This document shows positions 17,144-24,970 of a stretch of DNA of 35,856 nt, piece by piece. The DNA is taken from NCBI GenBank assembly GCA_903970185.1, contig CAJCIC010000019.1, forward strand, positions 1 to 35,856, given 5' to 3'. This DNA is from Gammaproteobacteria bacterium. Lineage in GTDB: Bacteria > Pseudomonadota > Gammaproteobacteria > Burkholderiales > Burkholderiaceae_D. The first letter of the stretch is position 1, and the number at the start of each line of letters is the position of its first letter. Position numbers and translations under genes: made by a program. The notes under the pieces are model-generated. The model ran no database searches. It saw nothing but the letters and a program-made list of their open reading frames with translations, and was not told the DNA's origin.

Positions 17144-18145
17144 ATGACCATCAATCGTCGTTCCTTCCTGCTCACAGCAGGTGCACTCGCGCTGCCCCTG
17201 TCGGCTTTTGCCGATCCGGCCGAATTCAGCTACAAGTACGCCAACAACCTGCCTGCGACGCACCCGATGAATGTGCGCGCCAATGAAATGGCCGATGCGA
17301 TTCGTGCGGACAGCAAGGGTCGCGTCGATATCCAGGTCTTTCCGAACAATCAGCTGGGCTCGGACACGGACATGCTAAGCCAGGTGCGCTCGGGCGGTGT
17401 CGAGTTCTTCACCCTGTCAGGCCTGATCCTCTCGACGCTTGTACCGGCCGCGTCGATTTCGGGCATCGGCTTTGCGTTTGCTGACTACGATGCGGTATGG
17501 AAGGCCATGGATGGCGAGCTTGGCGGCTATATCCGCTCTGAAATCACCAAGGCCAATCTGGTCGTGATGGATCGCATCTGGGATAACGGCTTTCGCCAGA
17601 TCACGACGTCAAGCCATCCGATCGTGGTGCCCGCAGACCTCAAGGGCATGAAGCTGCGCGTTCCGGTATCGCCGCTTTGGACGTCGATGTTCAAGGCGCT
17701 CGATGCATCGCCGACCTCGATCAATTTCTCCGAGGTCTATTCTGCGCTACAGACCAAGGTCGTCGAGGGTCAGGAAAATCCGCTGGCAGTAATCTCAACC
17801 GCCAAGCTCTACGAAGTCCAGAAATACTGCTCGCTGACCAATCACATGTGGGATGGATTCTGGTTTCTTGGCAACAAGGCGGCATGGGAGCGCCTGCCCC
17901 CCGATCTGCGCACCATCGTTGCGCGCCATATCAACGATGCCGGCCTTAAGGAACGCGCCGACGTGGCGGCACTCAATGCGTCGCTCAAGACCGATCTTCT
18001 TTCCAAGGGACTGGCCTTTAACCAGCCGCAGACCGCACCCTTCAGGGATCATCTGCGCGCAGCGAATTTCTATGCCGACTGGAAATCCAAGTATGGCGAG
18101 AAGGCGTGGGGACTACTGGAGGCGGTGTCGGGCAAGCTCGCATGA
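17144..18145 (+). CDS. dctP: TRAP transporter solute-binding protein (DctP family)
   Basis: The 333-residue periplasmic binding protein has a Tat-like leader (NRRSFLLTAGALALPLSAFA). The mature part shows the DctP pattern: FSYKYANNLPATHPMNVRANEMADAI, GRVDIQVFPNNQLG and the binding core LKGMKLRVPVSP...NFSEVYSALQTKVVEGQENPL, whose Arg normally grips the substrate carboxylate. It delivers an organic acid to the fused DctQM permease encoded next. ATG 17144 follows an AGGAG ribosome site; the open frame upstream is discarded. A hairpin separates it from the permease gene, consistent with higher expression of the binding protein. Confidence 0.9.
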   Translation: MTINRRSFLLTAGALALPLSAFADPAEFSYKYANNLPATHPMNVRANEMADAIRADSKGRVDIQVFPNNQLGSDTDMLSQVRSGGVEFFTLSGLILSTLVPAASISGIGFAFADYDAVWKAMDGELGGYIRSEITKANLVVMDRIWDNGFRQITTSSHPIVVPADLKGMKLRVPVSPLWTSMFKALDASPTSINFSEVYSALQTKVVEGQENPLAVISTAKLYEVQKYCSLTNHMWDGFWFLGNKAAWERLPPDLRTIVARHINDAGLKERADVAALNASLKTDLLSKGLAFNQPQTAPFRDHLRAANFYADWKSKYGEKAWGLLEAVSGKLA

Positions 18146-18155
18146 GCAGCGCGCG

Positions 18156-18178
18156 CTTAGGCGCGAAAAGCGCCTGAG
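18156..18178 (+). promoter_or_regulatory. Intercistronic hairpin between dctP and the TRAP permease
   Basis: A nine-pair stem (CTTAGGCGC with GCGCCTGAG, including one G-T pair) closes a GAAAA loop 11 bases after the dctP stop and 15 before the permease start. Without a T-run it is unlikely to terminate. Such stems typically stabilise the upstream message, favouring binding protein over permease. A similar but shorter GCGAAAAAGCGCC stretch lies just after the permease gene. Confidence 0.5.
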
Positions 18179-18192
18179 GCCACTGCGTCGCA

Positions 18193-20019
18193 ATGACAGG
18201 CGGCCTCCTTTGCGCTGAACGCGTGCTGACCTTTGCGGTCGAGAAGATCGCAGCAGTGCTCGTCGCAGCCGAAATCATCATCCTGTTCTCGGGCGTGATC
18301 GCGCGCTATCTGCTTCACGATTCCCTGGTGTGGTCTGACGAGCTTGCCTCGATTCTTTTCCTGTGGCTTGCCATGCTGGGTGCAAGCATCGCGCTTTCCC
18401 GCAACGAACACATGCGCATGACTGCGCTCATCAGCCGCGCCAGCGCCAGCGCCAGGCCGGCGCTGGAAGCCTTCACGATTGCCGCCTGTCTCGCGTTTCT
18501 CGTGATGATTGTCTGGCCCGCGTGCCAGTACGCCGTCAACGAGCGTGACATCACGACCCCTGCGCTTGAATTGTCCAGCCTCTGGCGTGCAGCGGCGCTG
18601 CCCGTTGGCGTCGCGCTGATGGCGATCTTTTGCCTGCTGCGCCTTGTTCGCAGTGCCGCCCTGGCCGTGGTGGCAGAGGTGCTCCTTGCCTTGCTCCTTG
18701 TCGTTGGCGCCTTCTGGCTCTTGCGGGGCGAATTGCACGAGCTTGGCCGCCTGAACCTTCTGATCTTCTTTGTTGGCGTCGCAGGAGCCTGTGTTTTTGC
18801 GGGCGTTCCGATCGGCTTCGGCTTTGGTCTTGCCACCTTTGGCTATCTCGCGCTCTCGACCTCGACGCCGCTTGCAGTTCTGGTGGGCCGCATGAACGAG
18901 GGCATGTCACACCTCATCCTTCTGGCCGTGCCGCTTTTCGTCTTTCTTGGCCTTTTGATCGAGATGACCGGCATGGCGCGCGCCATGGTCAGTTTTCTGG
19001 CGAGCCTGCTTGGCCATGTGCGCGGCGGCCTCGCCTACGTGCTGATTGGCGCCATGTATCTGGTGTCCGGTATCTCCGGGTCAAAGGCAGCCGACATGGC
19101 GGCCGTGGCGCCTGCGCTGTTTCCGGAAATGACAAGGCGCGGTGCCAAAGGCGGTGAGCTCGTGGCGCTGCTGGCAGCAACCGGTGCTCAGACTGAAACC
19201 ATCCCGCCAAGCCTGGTTTTGATCACCATCGGCTCGGCCACGGGTGTTTCGATCTCGGCGCTGTTCACAGGCGGCCTTCTGCCAGCCGCGGTGGTTGGCG
19301 CCGGCCTGTGCCTTGTCGTCTGGCTGCGCAACCGCCGCATTGCGCCGATGGCCATCGCGCGCGCGCCTTTGGCCGACATCGGCCGGCAATTTGCCATCGC
19401 GCTGCCCGCGCTCTTCTTGCCGCTCGTGATTCGCGCGGCGGTGGTTGAGGGCGTGGCGACAGCCACCGAAGTCTCGACGATTGGTATCGTCTACGCCTTC
19501 ATTGCCGGCCTTCTGATTTACCGGCAGCTGAACTGGCGCCGGCTCGTGCCGATGCTGATTGACACCGCGTGTCTGTCTGGGGCGATCCTTTTCATCATCG
19601 GCACCGCGACGGGCATGGCCTGGGGTTTGACGCAGTCGGGCTTCTCGACGGCACTTGCGCGCACCATGGCCGTGCTGCCCGGAGGCGCGCCGCTGTTTCT
19701 TTTCGTCTCGATCGTGGCTTTCGTCGTGCTCGGGTCGGTGCTCGAAGGCATTCCCTCAATCGTTCTGTTTGGCCCGCTGCTCTTTCCGATCGCGCAAAAT
19801 CTGGGCATTCACCCGGTGCATTACGCCATGGTGGTGATCCTTTCGATGGGCGTGGGCCTTTTCGCGCCGCCCTTTGGCGTTGGTTACTATGCGGCCTGCG
19901 CCATCGGCCGCATCGACCCGGGCGCCGGCATCCGCCCGATCGCGGCATATATGCTGGCGCTGATGGTAGGCATTGTCATCGTTGCAGCAATACCGTGGAT
20001 TTCGACCGGATTTCTATGA
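18193..20019 (+). CDS. Fused TRAP permease (DctQ-DctM)
   Basis: The 608-residue protein combines both TRAP membrane subunits. Residues about 1-155 are the small four-helix DctQ part (SGVIARYLLHDSLVWSDELASILFLWLAMLGASIAL is characteristic). About 185-608 is the large 12-13-helix DctM part, with VPLFVFLGLLIEMTGMA, YLVSGISGSKAADMAAVAPALFPEM and TIPPSLVLITIGS. It would couple sodium flux to import of the DctP-bound acid. Fusions of this kind occur naturally in one TRAP subgroup. The next gene, MAPEG, is 69 bases away, beyond a GC-rich palindrome. Confidence 0.9.
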   Translation: MTGGLLCAERVLTFAVEKIAAVLVAAEIIILFSGVIARYLLHDSLVWSDELASILFLWLAMLGASIALSRNEHMRMTALISRASASARPALEAFTIAACLAFLVMIVWPACQYAVNERDITTPALELSSLWRAAALPVGVALMAIFCLLRLVRSAALAVVAEVLLALLLVVGAFWLLRGELHELGRLNLLIFFVGVAGACVFAGVPIGFGFGLATFGYLALSTSTPLAVLVGRMNEGMSHLILLAVPLFVFLGLLIEMTGMARAMVSFLASLLGHVRGGLAYVLIGAMYLVSGISGSKAADMAAVAPALFPEMTRRGAKGGELVALLAATGAQTETIPPSLVLITIGSATGVSISALFTGGLLPAAVVGAGLCLVVWLRNRRIAPMAIARAPLADIGRQFAIALPALFLPLVIRAAVVEGVATATEVSTIGIVYAFIAGLLIYRQLNWRRLVPMLIDTACLSGAILFIIGTATGMAWGLTQSGFSTALARTMAVLPGGAPLFLFVSIVAFVVLGSVLEGIPSIVLFGPLLFPIAQNLGIHPVHYAMVVILSMGVGLFAPPFGVGYYAACAIGRIDPGAGIRPIAAYMLALMVGIVIVAAIPWISTGFL

Positions 20020-20047
20020 GGGCGAAAAAGCGCCTGCAGTGAAACGC

Positions 20048-20067
20048 CCCGGGGCAATTGCCCCGGG
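20048..20067. other. Perfect 20-bp GC-rich palindrome after the TRAP permease gene
   Basis: CCCGGGGC and GCCCCGGG flank AATT, giving a very stable eight-pair hairpin in either RNA strand, 28 bases after the permease stop codon and 21 before the MAPEG start. No T-tract follows on the plus strand. It may slow transcription or protect the upstream message. Confidence 0.5.
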
Positions 20068-20088
20068 CAATACAAAAGGGAACACAAC

Positions 20089-20478
20089 ATGATGTATGTC
20101 GATTTGGTGGCCATCTTGGCGTTGCTGGAATTCGTCGTCTTTGCGACGCTTTGCGGGCGTGCGCGCGGACGCTACCAGGTGCTAGCGCCTGCAACCAGCG
20201 GCCATCCGATGTTTGAGCGCTATTACCGGGTGCAGATGAATACGCTCGAGTTGCTGATCATTGTGCTGCCTGGGCTTTACATCGCCGCCAGATACTGGAA
20301 TCCGCTTTGGTGCGCCTTCTTTGGCGCGGTCTATCTGATCGGGCGCATCGTGTATTTTCGCGCCTACATCAAGGAGCCAAAATCGAGAAGCTTAGGCTAT
20401 GCGCTTAGCGCCGGGCCGGCATTGATTCTTCTTCTGGCACCGCTCGTGGGTATGGTGCGCACGCTTTCTGGCCTGTGA
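20089..20478 (+). CDS. MAPEG-family membrane protein
   Basis: The 129-residue protein has four predicted membrane segments and the MAPEG signature FERYYRVQMNTLELLIIVLPGLYIAA, where the R-x-x-x-N-x-x-E pattern binds glutathione in eukaryotic relatives. It ends with RIVYFRAYIKEPKSRSLGYALSAGPALILLL. Bacterial MAPEG proteins include glutathione transferases/peroxidases, but most are untested. It lies at the end of the TRAP gene run and is convergent with the TetR gene only 21 bases away; a link with TRAP transport is not evident. Confidence 0.85.
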   Translation: MMYVDLVAILALLEFVVFATLCGRARGRYQVLAPATSGHPMFERYYRVQMNTLELLIIVLPGLYIAARYWNPLWCAFFGAVYLIGRIVYFRAYIKEPKSRSLGYALSAGPALILLLAPLVGMVRTLSGL

Positions 20479-20499
20479 GTGGAGCACCATGCGCGCGCG

Positions 20500-21237
20500 T
20501 TACTTGAAGGCGATGGCGGCAAGCACCATGCGCGTGATGAATTCTTCCCAGCCGAGAAGGGCGGCAGGGGCCATCAGGTCGGTCTCGAGAAATGCGCTCA
20601 AGGTGTAGTGGTTCGAATTGTAGAAGTAGCCAAGTGAAGCGATCATGATGTAGACATCGCGCGCGCTGACATCCTTGCGCAACACGCCCATCGCCTGGCC
20701 GCGAACGAGGATGTCTTCGAGGATCGAGAGCGCGACCGCCGAGATGCTGCCAAGCTTTTGCGACTTGCGAACATGTGCGCCGCGCGTCAGGTTCTCGCTC
20801 ATCAGGATGGTGACGAATTCCGGATGGGCGACGTAATAGCGCCAGGTGAAGCGCACCAGCTCGGCGAGCGCGTCAACCGGTTGCTCGACGCTAAACACGA
20901 TGGTTTTTTCGGCCTCGCTGAGTTCGGCGTAGAGGGTCTCCAGGACCTCGACAAAGAGCTTCTCCTTGCTGCCGAAGTAGTAATAGATCATGCGGTCGTG
21001 CGAGCGCGCAAGGCGCGAGATCTTCTCGATGCGGCCGCCAGCGAAGCCGTCACGGGCAAAAACCGAGATCGCCGCACGCAGGAGCGTCTCGCGCGTGGCC
21101 TCGGCCTGGCGCTTGCGCCTGCCGGGTGCGGGCGCAAGGCCCGGGGCCGGCGCTGTCGATGGGGATTTCACAAGGCGCCAGGTGTTCTTGCAAAAAGCTT
21201 TGCAATTGCGGATTCCATGGGGTAGATTGTTCCACAT
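20500..21237 (-). CDS. TetR/AcrR-family regulator of the N-heterocycle cluster
   Basis: The product is up to 245 residues. The N-terminal helix-turn-helix (about 49-100; TRETLLRAAISVFARDGFAGGRIEKISRLARSHDRMIYYYFGSKEKLFVEVLE) is a textbook TetR domain, followed by an all-helical ligand domain. It is divergent from the molybdenum hydroxylase genes, and two identical-type palindromes fill the gap, so it most likely represses that operon and itself, relieved by a pathway compound. The start is uncertain. ATG 21237 abuts the first palindrome and has no ribosome site, so either the message is leaderless or translation begins at GTG 21171 (codon 23), which removes an unconserved, cysteine-containing stretch. 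Confidence 0.88.
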   Translation of the reverse strand: MWNNLPHGIRNCKAFCKNTWRLVKSPSTAPAPGLAPAPGRRKRQAEATRETLLRAAISVFARDGFAGGRIEKISRLARSHDRMIYYYFGSKEKLFVEVLETLYAELSEAEKTIVFSVEQPVDALAELVRFTWRYYVAHPEFVTILMSENLTRGAHVRKSQKLGSISAVALSILEDILVRGQAMGVLRKDVSARDVYIMIASLGYFYNSNHYTLSAFLETDLMAPAALLGWEEFITRMVLAAIAFK

Positions 21238-21239
21238 TG

Positions 21240-21257
21240 ATGTAGTGAACGCTACAT
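21240..21257. promoter_or_regulatory. Operator palindrome 1 (ATGTAG-N6-CTACAT)
   Basis: The site ATGTAGTGAACGCTACAT is immediately next to the TetR gene's ATG. Its six-base arms are perfect. Read on the minus strand it shares ATGTAGCG with the second site. It is the probable binding site of the divergent TetR regulator. Confidence 0.75.
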
Positions 21258-21261
21258 GAAA

Positions 21262-21279
21262 ATGTAGGAAGCGCTACAT
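21262..21279. promoter_or_regulatory. Operator palindrome 2 (ATGTAG-N6-CTACAT)
   Basis: The site ATGTAGGAAGCGCTACAT has the same arms and spacer length as operator 1. It is centred 22 bp away, about two helical turns, so two dimers could bind on one face. It lies 38 bases upstream of the first hydroxylase gene. Confidence 0.75.
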
Positions 21280-21317
21280 TCACGACGACGACCAACCCCG
21301 TTTGTGAAAGCCTCGCC

Positions 21318-22169
21318 GTGGGCCAAGCAGTGCATCCCGAGTATGTGCGGGCGGTCTCGATCAAAGACGCTTTGGACGCGCTCGCAGGTGGCAATTTCAA
21401 GTTGCTTGCGGGCGGCACCGATGTCTACCCCGCCCTAGGCGCAAAGCCGCTTCGCGCCAATCTTCTCGATATCAGCGCGGTGCCCGAGTTGCGACAGATC
21501 AGGCCGATTGCCGATGGCTGGCGCATTGGCGCGGGCGCGACCTGGAGCGATGTTTTAAGCGCCGATCTGCCGCCATGGTTTTCCGCGCTCAAGGCTGCGG
21601 CCCGCGAGATTGGCGGGCCGCAGGTGCAAAACCTGGGCACGGTCGCAGGCAATGTATGCAATGCATCGCCAGCAGCCGATGGCAGCGTCGCGCTGCTCGC
21701 GCTTGATGCGCGCGTGATCGTTGCCTCGGCAGGAGCGATGCGCGAAGTGAGCCTGACCGATTTCGTGCTTGGCGCGCGCAAATGCGCGCTTGCCGCAAAC
21801 GAGATGGTGCTTGCCTTTGACATCCCGCAACGCTCGCTTAACGCGCGCGCCGCGTTCGCAAAGCTTGGCCACAGGCGTTATCTGGTCATTTCGGTGGCGA
21901 TGGTTTCGGTGCTCATCGACTGCAATGCCGATGGCATCATCAGCCATGCGCTGATTGCCGTTGGCGCACTCTCGGCGCGAGCAATAAGGCTTACGGAACT
22001 CGAAGCCGAGCTGATCGGCAAGAGGCGCGACGCCCGCCTGGCCCTGCTCGCCGAGCCCCGCCATCTCGCTCGCACAACGCCGATCGACGATATCCGCGGC
22101 ACGCGCGTCTACCGCCTTGACGCCGCGCTCACCCTTTTGCGTCGTGCACTTGCGGAAGTTCTCGCATGA
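21318..22169 (+). CDS. FAD-binding subunit of a molybdenum hydroxylase (nicotinate dehydrogenase-like)
   Basis: This 283-residue medium subunit of the xanthine dehydrogenase family passes electrons from the Fe-S clusters to FAD. The FAD-binding blocks are clear: LLAGGTDVYPAL (about 31-42) and QVQNLGTVAGNVCNASPAADGSVALLAL (about 103-130), followed by the C-terminal CO_deh_flav_C region. It starts at GTG 21318, with only a weak ribosome site; GTG 21330 is an alternative. It is the first gene of the operon under the TetR operators and overlaps the next by four bases (ATGA). Context makes it the electron-output subunit of the enzyme that hydroxylates the heterocycle, probably nicotinate at C6. 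Confidence 0.88.
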   Translation: MGQAVHPEYVRAVSIKDALDALAGGNFKLLAGGTDVYPALGAKPLRANLLDISAVPELRQIRPIADGWRIGAGATWSDVLSADLPPWFSALKAAAREIGGPQVQNLGTVAGNVCNASPAADGSVALLALDARVIVASAGAMREVSLTDFVLGARKCALAANEMVLAFDIPQRSLNARAAFAKLGHRRYLVISVAMVSVLIDCNADGIISHALIAVGALSARAIRLTELEAELIGKRRDARLALLAEPRHLARTTPIDDIRGTRVYRLDAALTLLRRALAEVLA

Positions 22170-24970
22170 GCGCCGTAAAGCCAGGCCACAGGCCGCGCCA
22201 GCGGGCCACCCGCATCGCGCTTAACGGTGTTTCCCGCATCTGCGTGTCACCGCCCCATTTTCGCCTCGCCGACGTCTTGCGCGACGAGTTCGGACTGACA
22301 GGAACCAAGCTTGGCTGCAGCGCCGGCGACTGCGGCGCATGTACGGTGCTCATCGATGGCAAGCAGGCCTGTGCATGCATCGTCTCACTTGGACACTGCC
22401 AGGACGCACACGTCCTGACCGTCGAGGGCCTTGCCGCAGAGTCGCACCGAAATGCGCTGCAAGAGGCGTTTTGCCAGTTGGGCGCAGCCCAGTGCGGCAT
22501 CTGCACCCCGGGCATGCTGATGGCAGCCACCGACCTGCTTGCGCGCAATCCTGCCCCCAGCGAGGAGGATGTCAAGGACGCTCTTTCTGGTGTGCTCTGT
22601 CGCTGTACCGGTTATCGCAAGATCATCGACGCCGTCCTTGCCGCTGCGCACGGCCCGATCCGGCACGCCGAGGTGCTGCCCAAAGCCGGCCAGGCAGTCG
22701 GCTCGCGCATGGCAAGGCTCGATGCGCACGCAAAGGTTGTGGGCAGCGAGCGCTTTGGCGCTGACGACGCACCCAAGGCGTGCCTCTGGCTTGCCGTTAT
22801 CCGGTCCCCGTACGCCCATGCCCGCTTCGTTGTAGGCGACATCGAGGCCTATAGGCGCAAGCATCGACTCGCGGCCGTGATCAGCGCCAAGGACGTGCCC
22901 AACAACGTCTTTGCCATTTTCGATTTTCCGAAGGACCAGCCGGTGCTCGCCGATGGCCTCGTGCGCATGAAGGGCGAAGCCGTGCTCGCACTCGTTGGCA
23001 CGCGCGAGGCGCTCGACCTTGCGCTAGACCATGCCGCCCCGATCGCCTGGCAGCCATTGACACCCGTGCTCGAGCCGGAAGAAGCGCTTGCCAGGGATGC
23101 GCCGATTGTCCATGCGTTCGCCCCGGACAACGTCCTTTGCCGCGGCCGCCTCGTGCGCGGCGACGTCGACAAGGCGTTAGATGAGGCCGTGCACGTTGCG
23201 CGCGCGACCTTTCGCACCGGCTATGTCGAGCACGCCTACATCGAGCCCGAAGCCGGCTACGCCCAGTGGCTCTCCAAGGAAGAAGGCGGCGGCCGCGAGC
23301 GCCTGCGCATTTTCGCGTGCACGCAGACGCCTTACATGGACCGCGATGAAATCGCTCGCGTCATGGCCATGGCGCCCGAAGATGTGCATATCGTGCCGTC
23401 GGCCGTGGGCGGCGGCTTTGGTGGCAAGCTCGACATGTCGATCCAGCCGCTGCTTGCCGTGGCCGCCAGGCTCACCCGCGGGGCAGTGCGCTGCATCTAC
23501 AGCCGCGGTGAATCGATGCTCGCGACGACCAAGCGCCATCCATCGCGCATCACCGCCGCCTTCGCCTGTGACCAGGACGGCATGTTAAGCGCGCTCGATT
23601 TCGAGGCCGATTTCAATACCGGTGCTTATGCCAGCTGGGGCACGACCGTCGCCAATCGCGTGCCGGTGCATGCCAGCGGTCCCTATTTCGTCCCCAACGT
23701 GCGCGCCACCACCCGCGCTGTGTACACGCACAATTCGATTGGCGGCGCCTTTCGCGGCTTTGGCGTGCCCCAGGCGCACATTGCAACCGAGGCGCTTCTT
23801 GACCAACTGGCCGATCAGCTTGGCCTCGATCAGTTGCAGTTCCGCCTGCAAAACGCGCTGCGCCAGGGACAGGCGACGGCAACCGGACAGGTGCTTGACG
23901 CCAGCGTCGGCATGGCGGCCTGCCTGTCTGCGCTCAAAGACGCCTGGCAGAAAGAAAAACAGGCCGTCGCCGAATTCAACCAGCGCTCGCTGGCCACGCA
24001 AAGTCCAATGAGGCGCGGCGTTGGCATCGCGTCGATGTGGTACGGCATTGGCAACACGGTGATCGCCAATCCCTCGTCGATGCGCGGCGCCCTCAGGCGC
24101 AACGGCCGTCTGTTCCTCTACAACGGTGCGCAGGAGATCGGCCAGGGCAGCGGCACGGTGATGGCGCAGATCTTCGCCGATGGGGTCGGCCTGCCCGTGG
24201 CGCTGATCGACCAGGCGATGGGCGATACCGACATCACGCTCGATGCCGGCAAGAGTTCGGCCTCGCGCCAGACCTTCGTTTCGGGCAATGCCGCGCTTTT
24301 TGCCGGACGCGATCTGCGCGCCAAGCTGCTTGACCTGCTTGGCGTGACCGAGCCGGTAACGCTTGACATTGAAGACGCGCATGACAGCGCCATCCTCTGT
24401 GCACGCTGCGAGGGCAAGGTCGCAAGGCTGCGGCTTGCCGGTTTCGACACGCTCGATGTCGCGCAAGGCGAGGGTTACTTCAACCCGCCCACGGTGCCGC
24501 TCGATGGCAACGGGCAAGGCGTGCCCTACGCCACCTACGGGTTTGCCGCACAGTTTGCAGCCGTCGAAGTCGACGTCGAGCTCGGTACGGTGCGCGTGCT
24601 TTGCGTGCATGCGGCGCACGATGTCGGTCGTGCCATCAATCCCACCCAGGTCGAAGGCCAGATTCATGGCGGCATCGCCCAGGGACTGGGCATGGCATTA
24701 ATGGAGAGTTACGAAAGCGGCAAGACCGACAATCTGCATGACTACCTGATTCCCACGATTGGCGATGTGCCGCCCATTTTCACCTATCTCATCGAGGACG
24801 CCGAGCCGCTTGGGCCCTTCGGCGCAAAAGGCGTTGGCGAGCCCGCGCTGATCGCCACCGCGCCTGCCATCCTTAACGCCATCGCGCATGCCGCGGGCGT
24901 TCGCATCTACGACGTGCCGGCAACGCCTGACCGGATTCGCCACGCGCTTGCCGCACGTCGCCATGACTGA
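22166..24970 (+). CDS. Fused [2Fe-2S] and molybdopterin subunits of a molybdenum hydroxylase
   Basis: This 934-residue protein joins two subunits normally encoded apart. Residues about 15-165 hold two [2Fe-2S] sites: plant-type Cys51/56/59/71 (GCSAGDCGACTVL) and Cys110/113/145/147 (CGICTPGM, LCRCTGY). From about 175 on is the large Mo-cofactor subunit with the GGGFGGK pterin motif, FRGFGVPQAH, and near the C-terminus GAKGVGEP carrying the catalytic Glu. It inserts water-derived oxygen into an electron-poor ring carbon. Together with the downstream Hnr and enamidase genes this points to nicotinate to 6-hydroxynicotinate, but other N-heterocycles are possible. Unlike Eubacterium barkeri, where the Mo subunit is split into NdhL and NdhM, here it is undivided. 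It overlaps the next gene by eight bases. Confidence 0.9.
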   Translation: MSAVKPGHRPRQRATRIALNGVSRICVSPPHFRLADVLRDEFGLTGTKLGCSAGDCGACTVLIDGKQACACIVSLGHCQDAHVLTVEGLAAESHRNALQEAFCQLGAAQCGICTPGMLMAATDLLARNPAPSEEDVKDALSGVLCRCTGYRKIIDAVLAAAHGPIRHAEVLPKAGQAVGSRMARLDAHAKVVGSERFGADDAPKACLWLAVIRSPYAHARFVVGDIEAYRRKHRLAAVISAKDVPNNVFAIFDFPKDQPVLADGLVRMKGEAVLALVGTREALDLALDHAAPIAWQPLTPVLEPEEALARDAPIVHAFAPDNVLCRGRLVRGDVDKALDEAVHVARATFRTGYVEHAYIEPEAGYAQWLSKEEGGGRERLRIFACTQTPYMDRDEIARVMAMAPEDVHIVPSAVGGGFGGKLDMSIQPLLAVAARLTRGAVRCIYSRGESMLATTKRHPSRITAAFACDQDGMLSALDFEADFNTGAYASWGTTVANRVPVHASGPYFVPNVRATTRAVYTHNSIGGAFRGFGVPQAHIATEALLDQLADQLGLDQLQFRLQNALRQGQATATGQVLDASVGMAACLSALKDAWQKEKQAVAEFNQRSLATQSPMRRGVGIASMWYGIGNTVIANPSSMRGALRRNGRLFLYNGAQEIGQGSGTVMAQIFADGVGLPVALIDQAMGDTDITLDAGKSSASRQTFVSGNAALFAGRDLRAKLLDLLGVTEPVTLDIEDAHDSAILCARCEGKVARLRLAGFDTLDVAQGEGYFNPPTVPLDGNGQGVPYATYGFAAQFAAVEVDVELGTVRVLCVHAAHDVGRAINPTQVEGQIHGGIAQGLGMALMESYESGKTDNLHDYLIPTIGDVPPIFTYLIEDAEPLGPFGAKGVGEPALIATAPAILNAIAHAAGVRIYDVPATPDRIRHALAARRHD

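Noticed and set aside
20048..20067. GC palindrome considered as an intrinsic terminator
   Set aside because: No T-run follows on the plus strand; kept only as a stable hairpin.
23585..24667. 360-residue open frame on the minus strand within the Mo hydroxylase gene
   Set aside because: It is antisense to a strongly supported gene with intact motifs; the frame is histidine/arginine-rich, as expected from high-GC antisense sequence.
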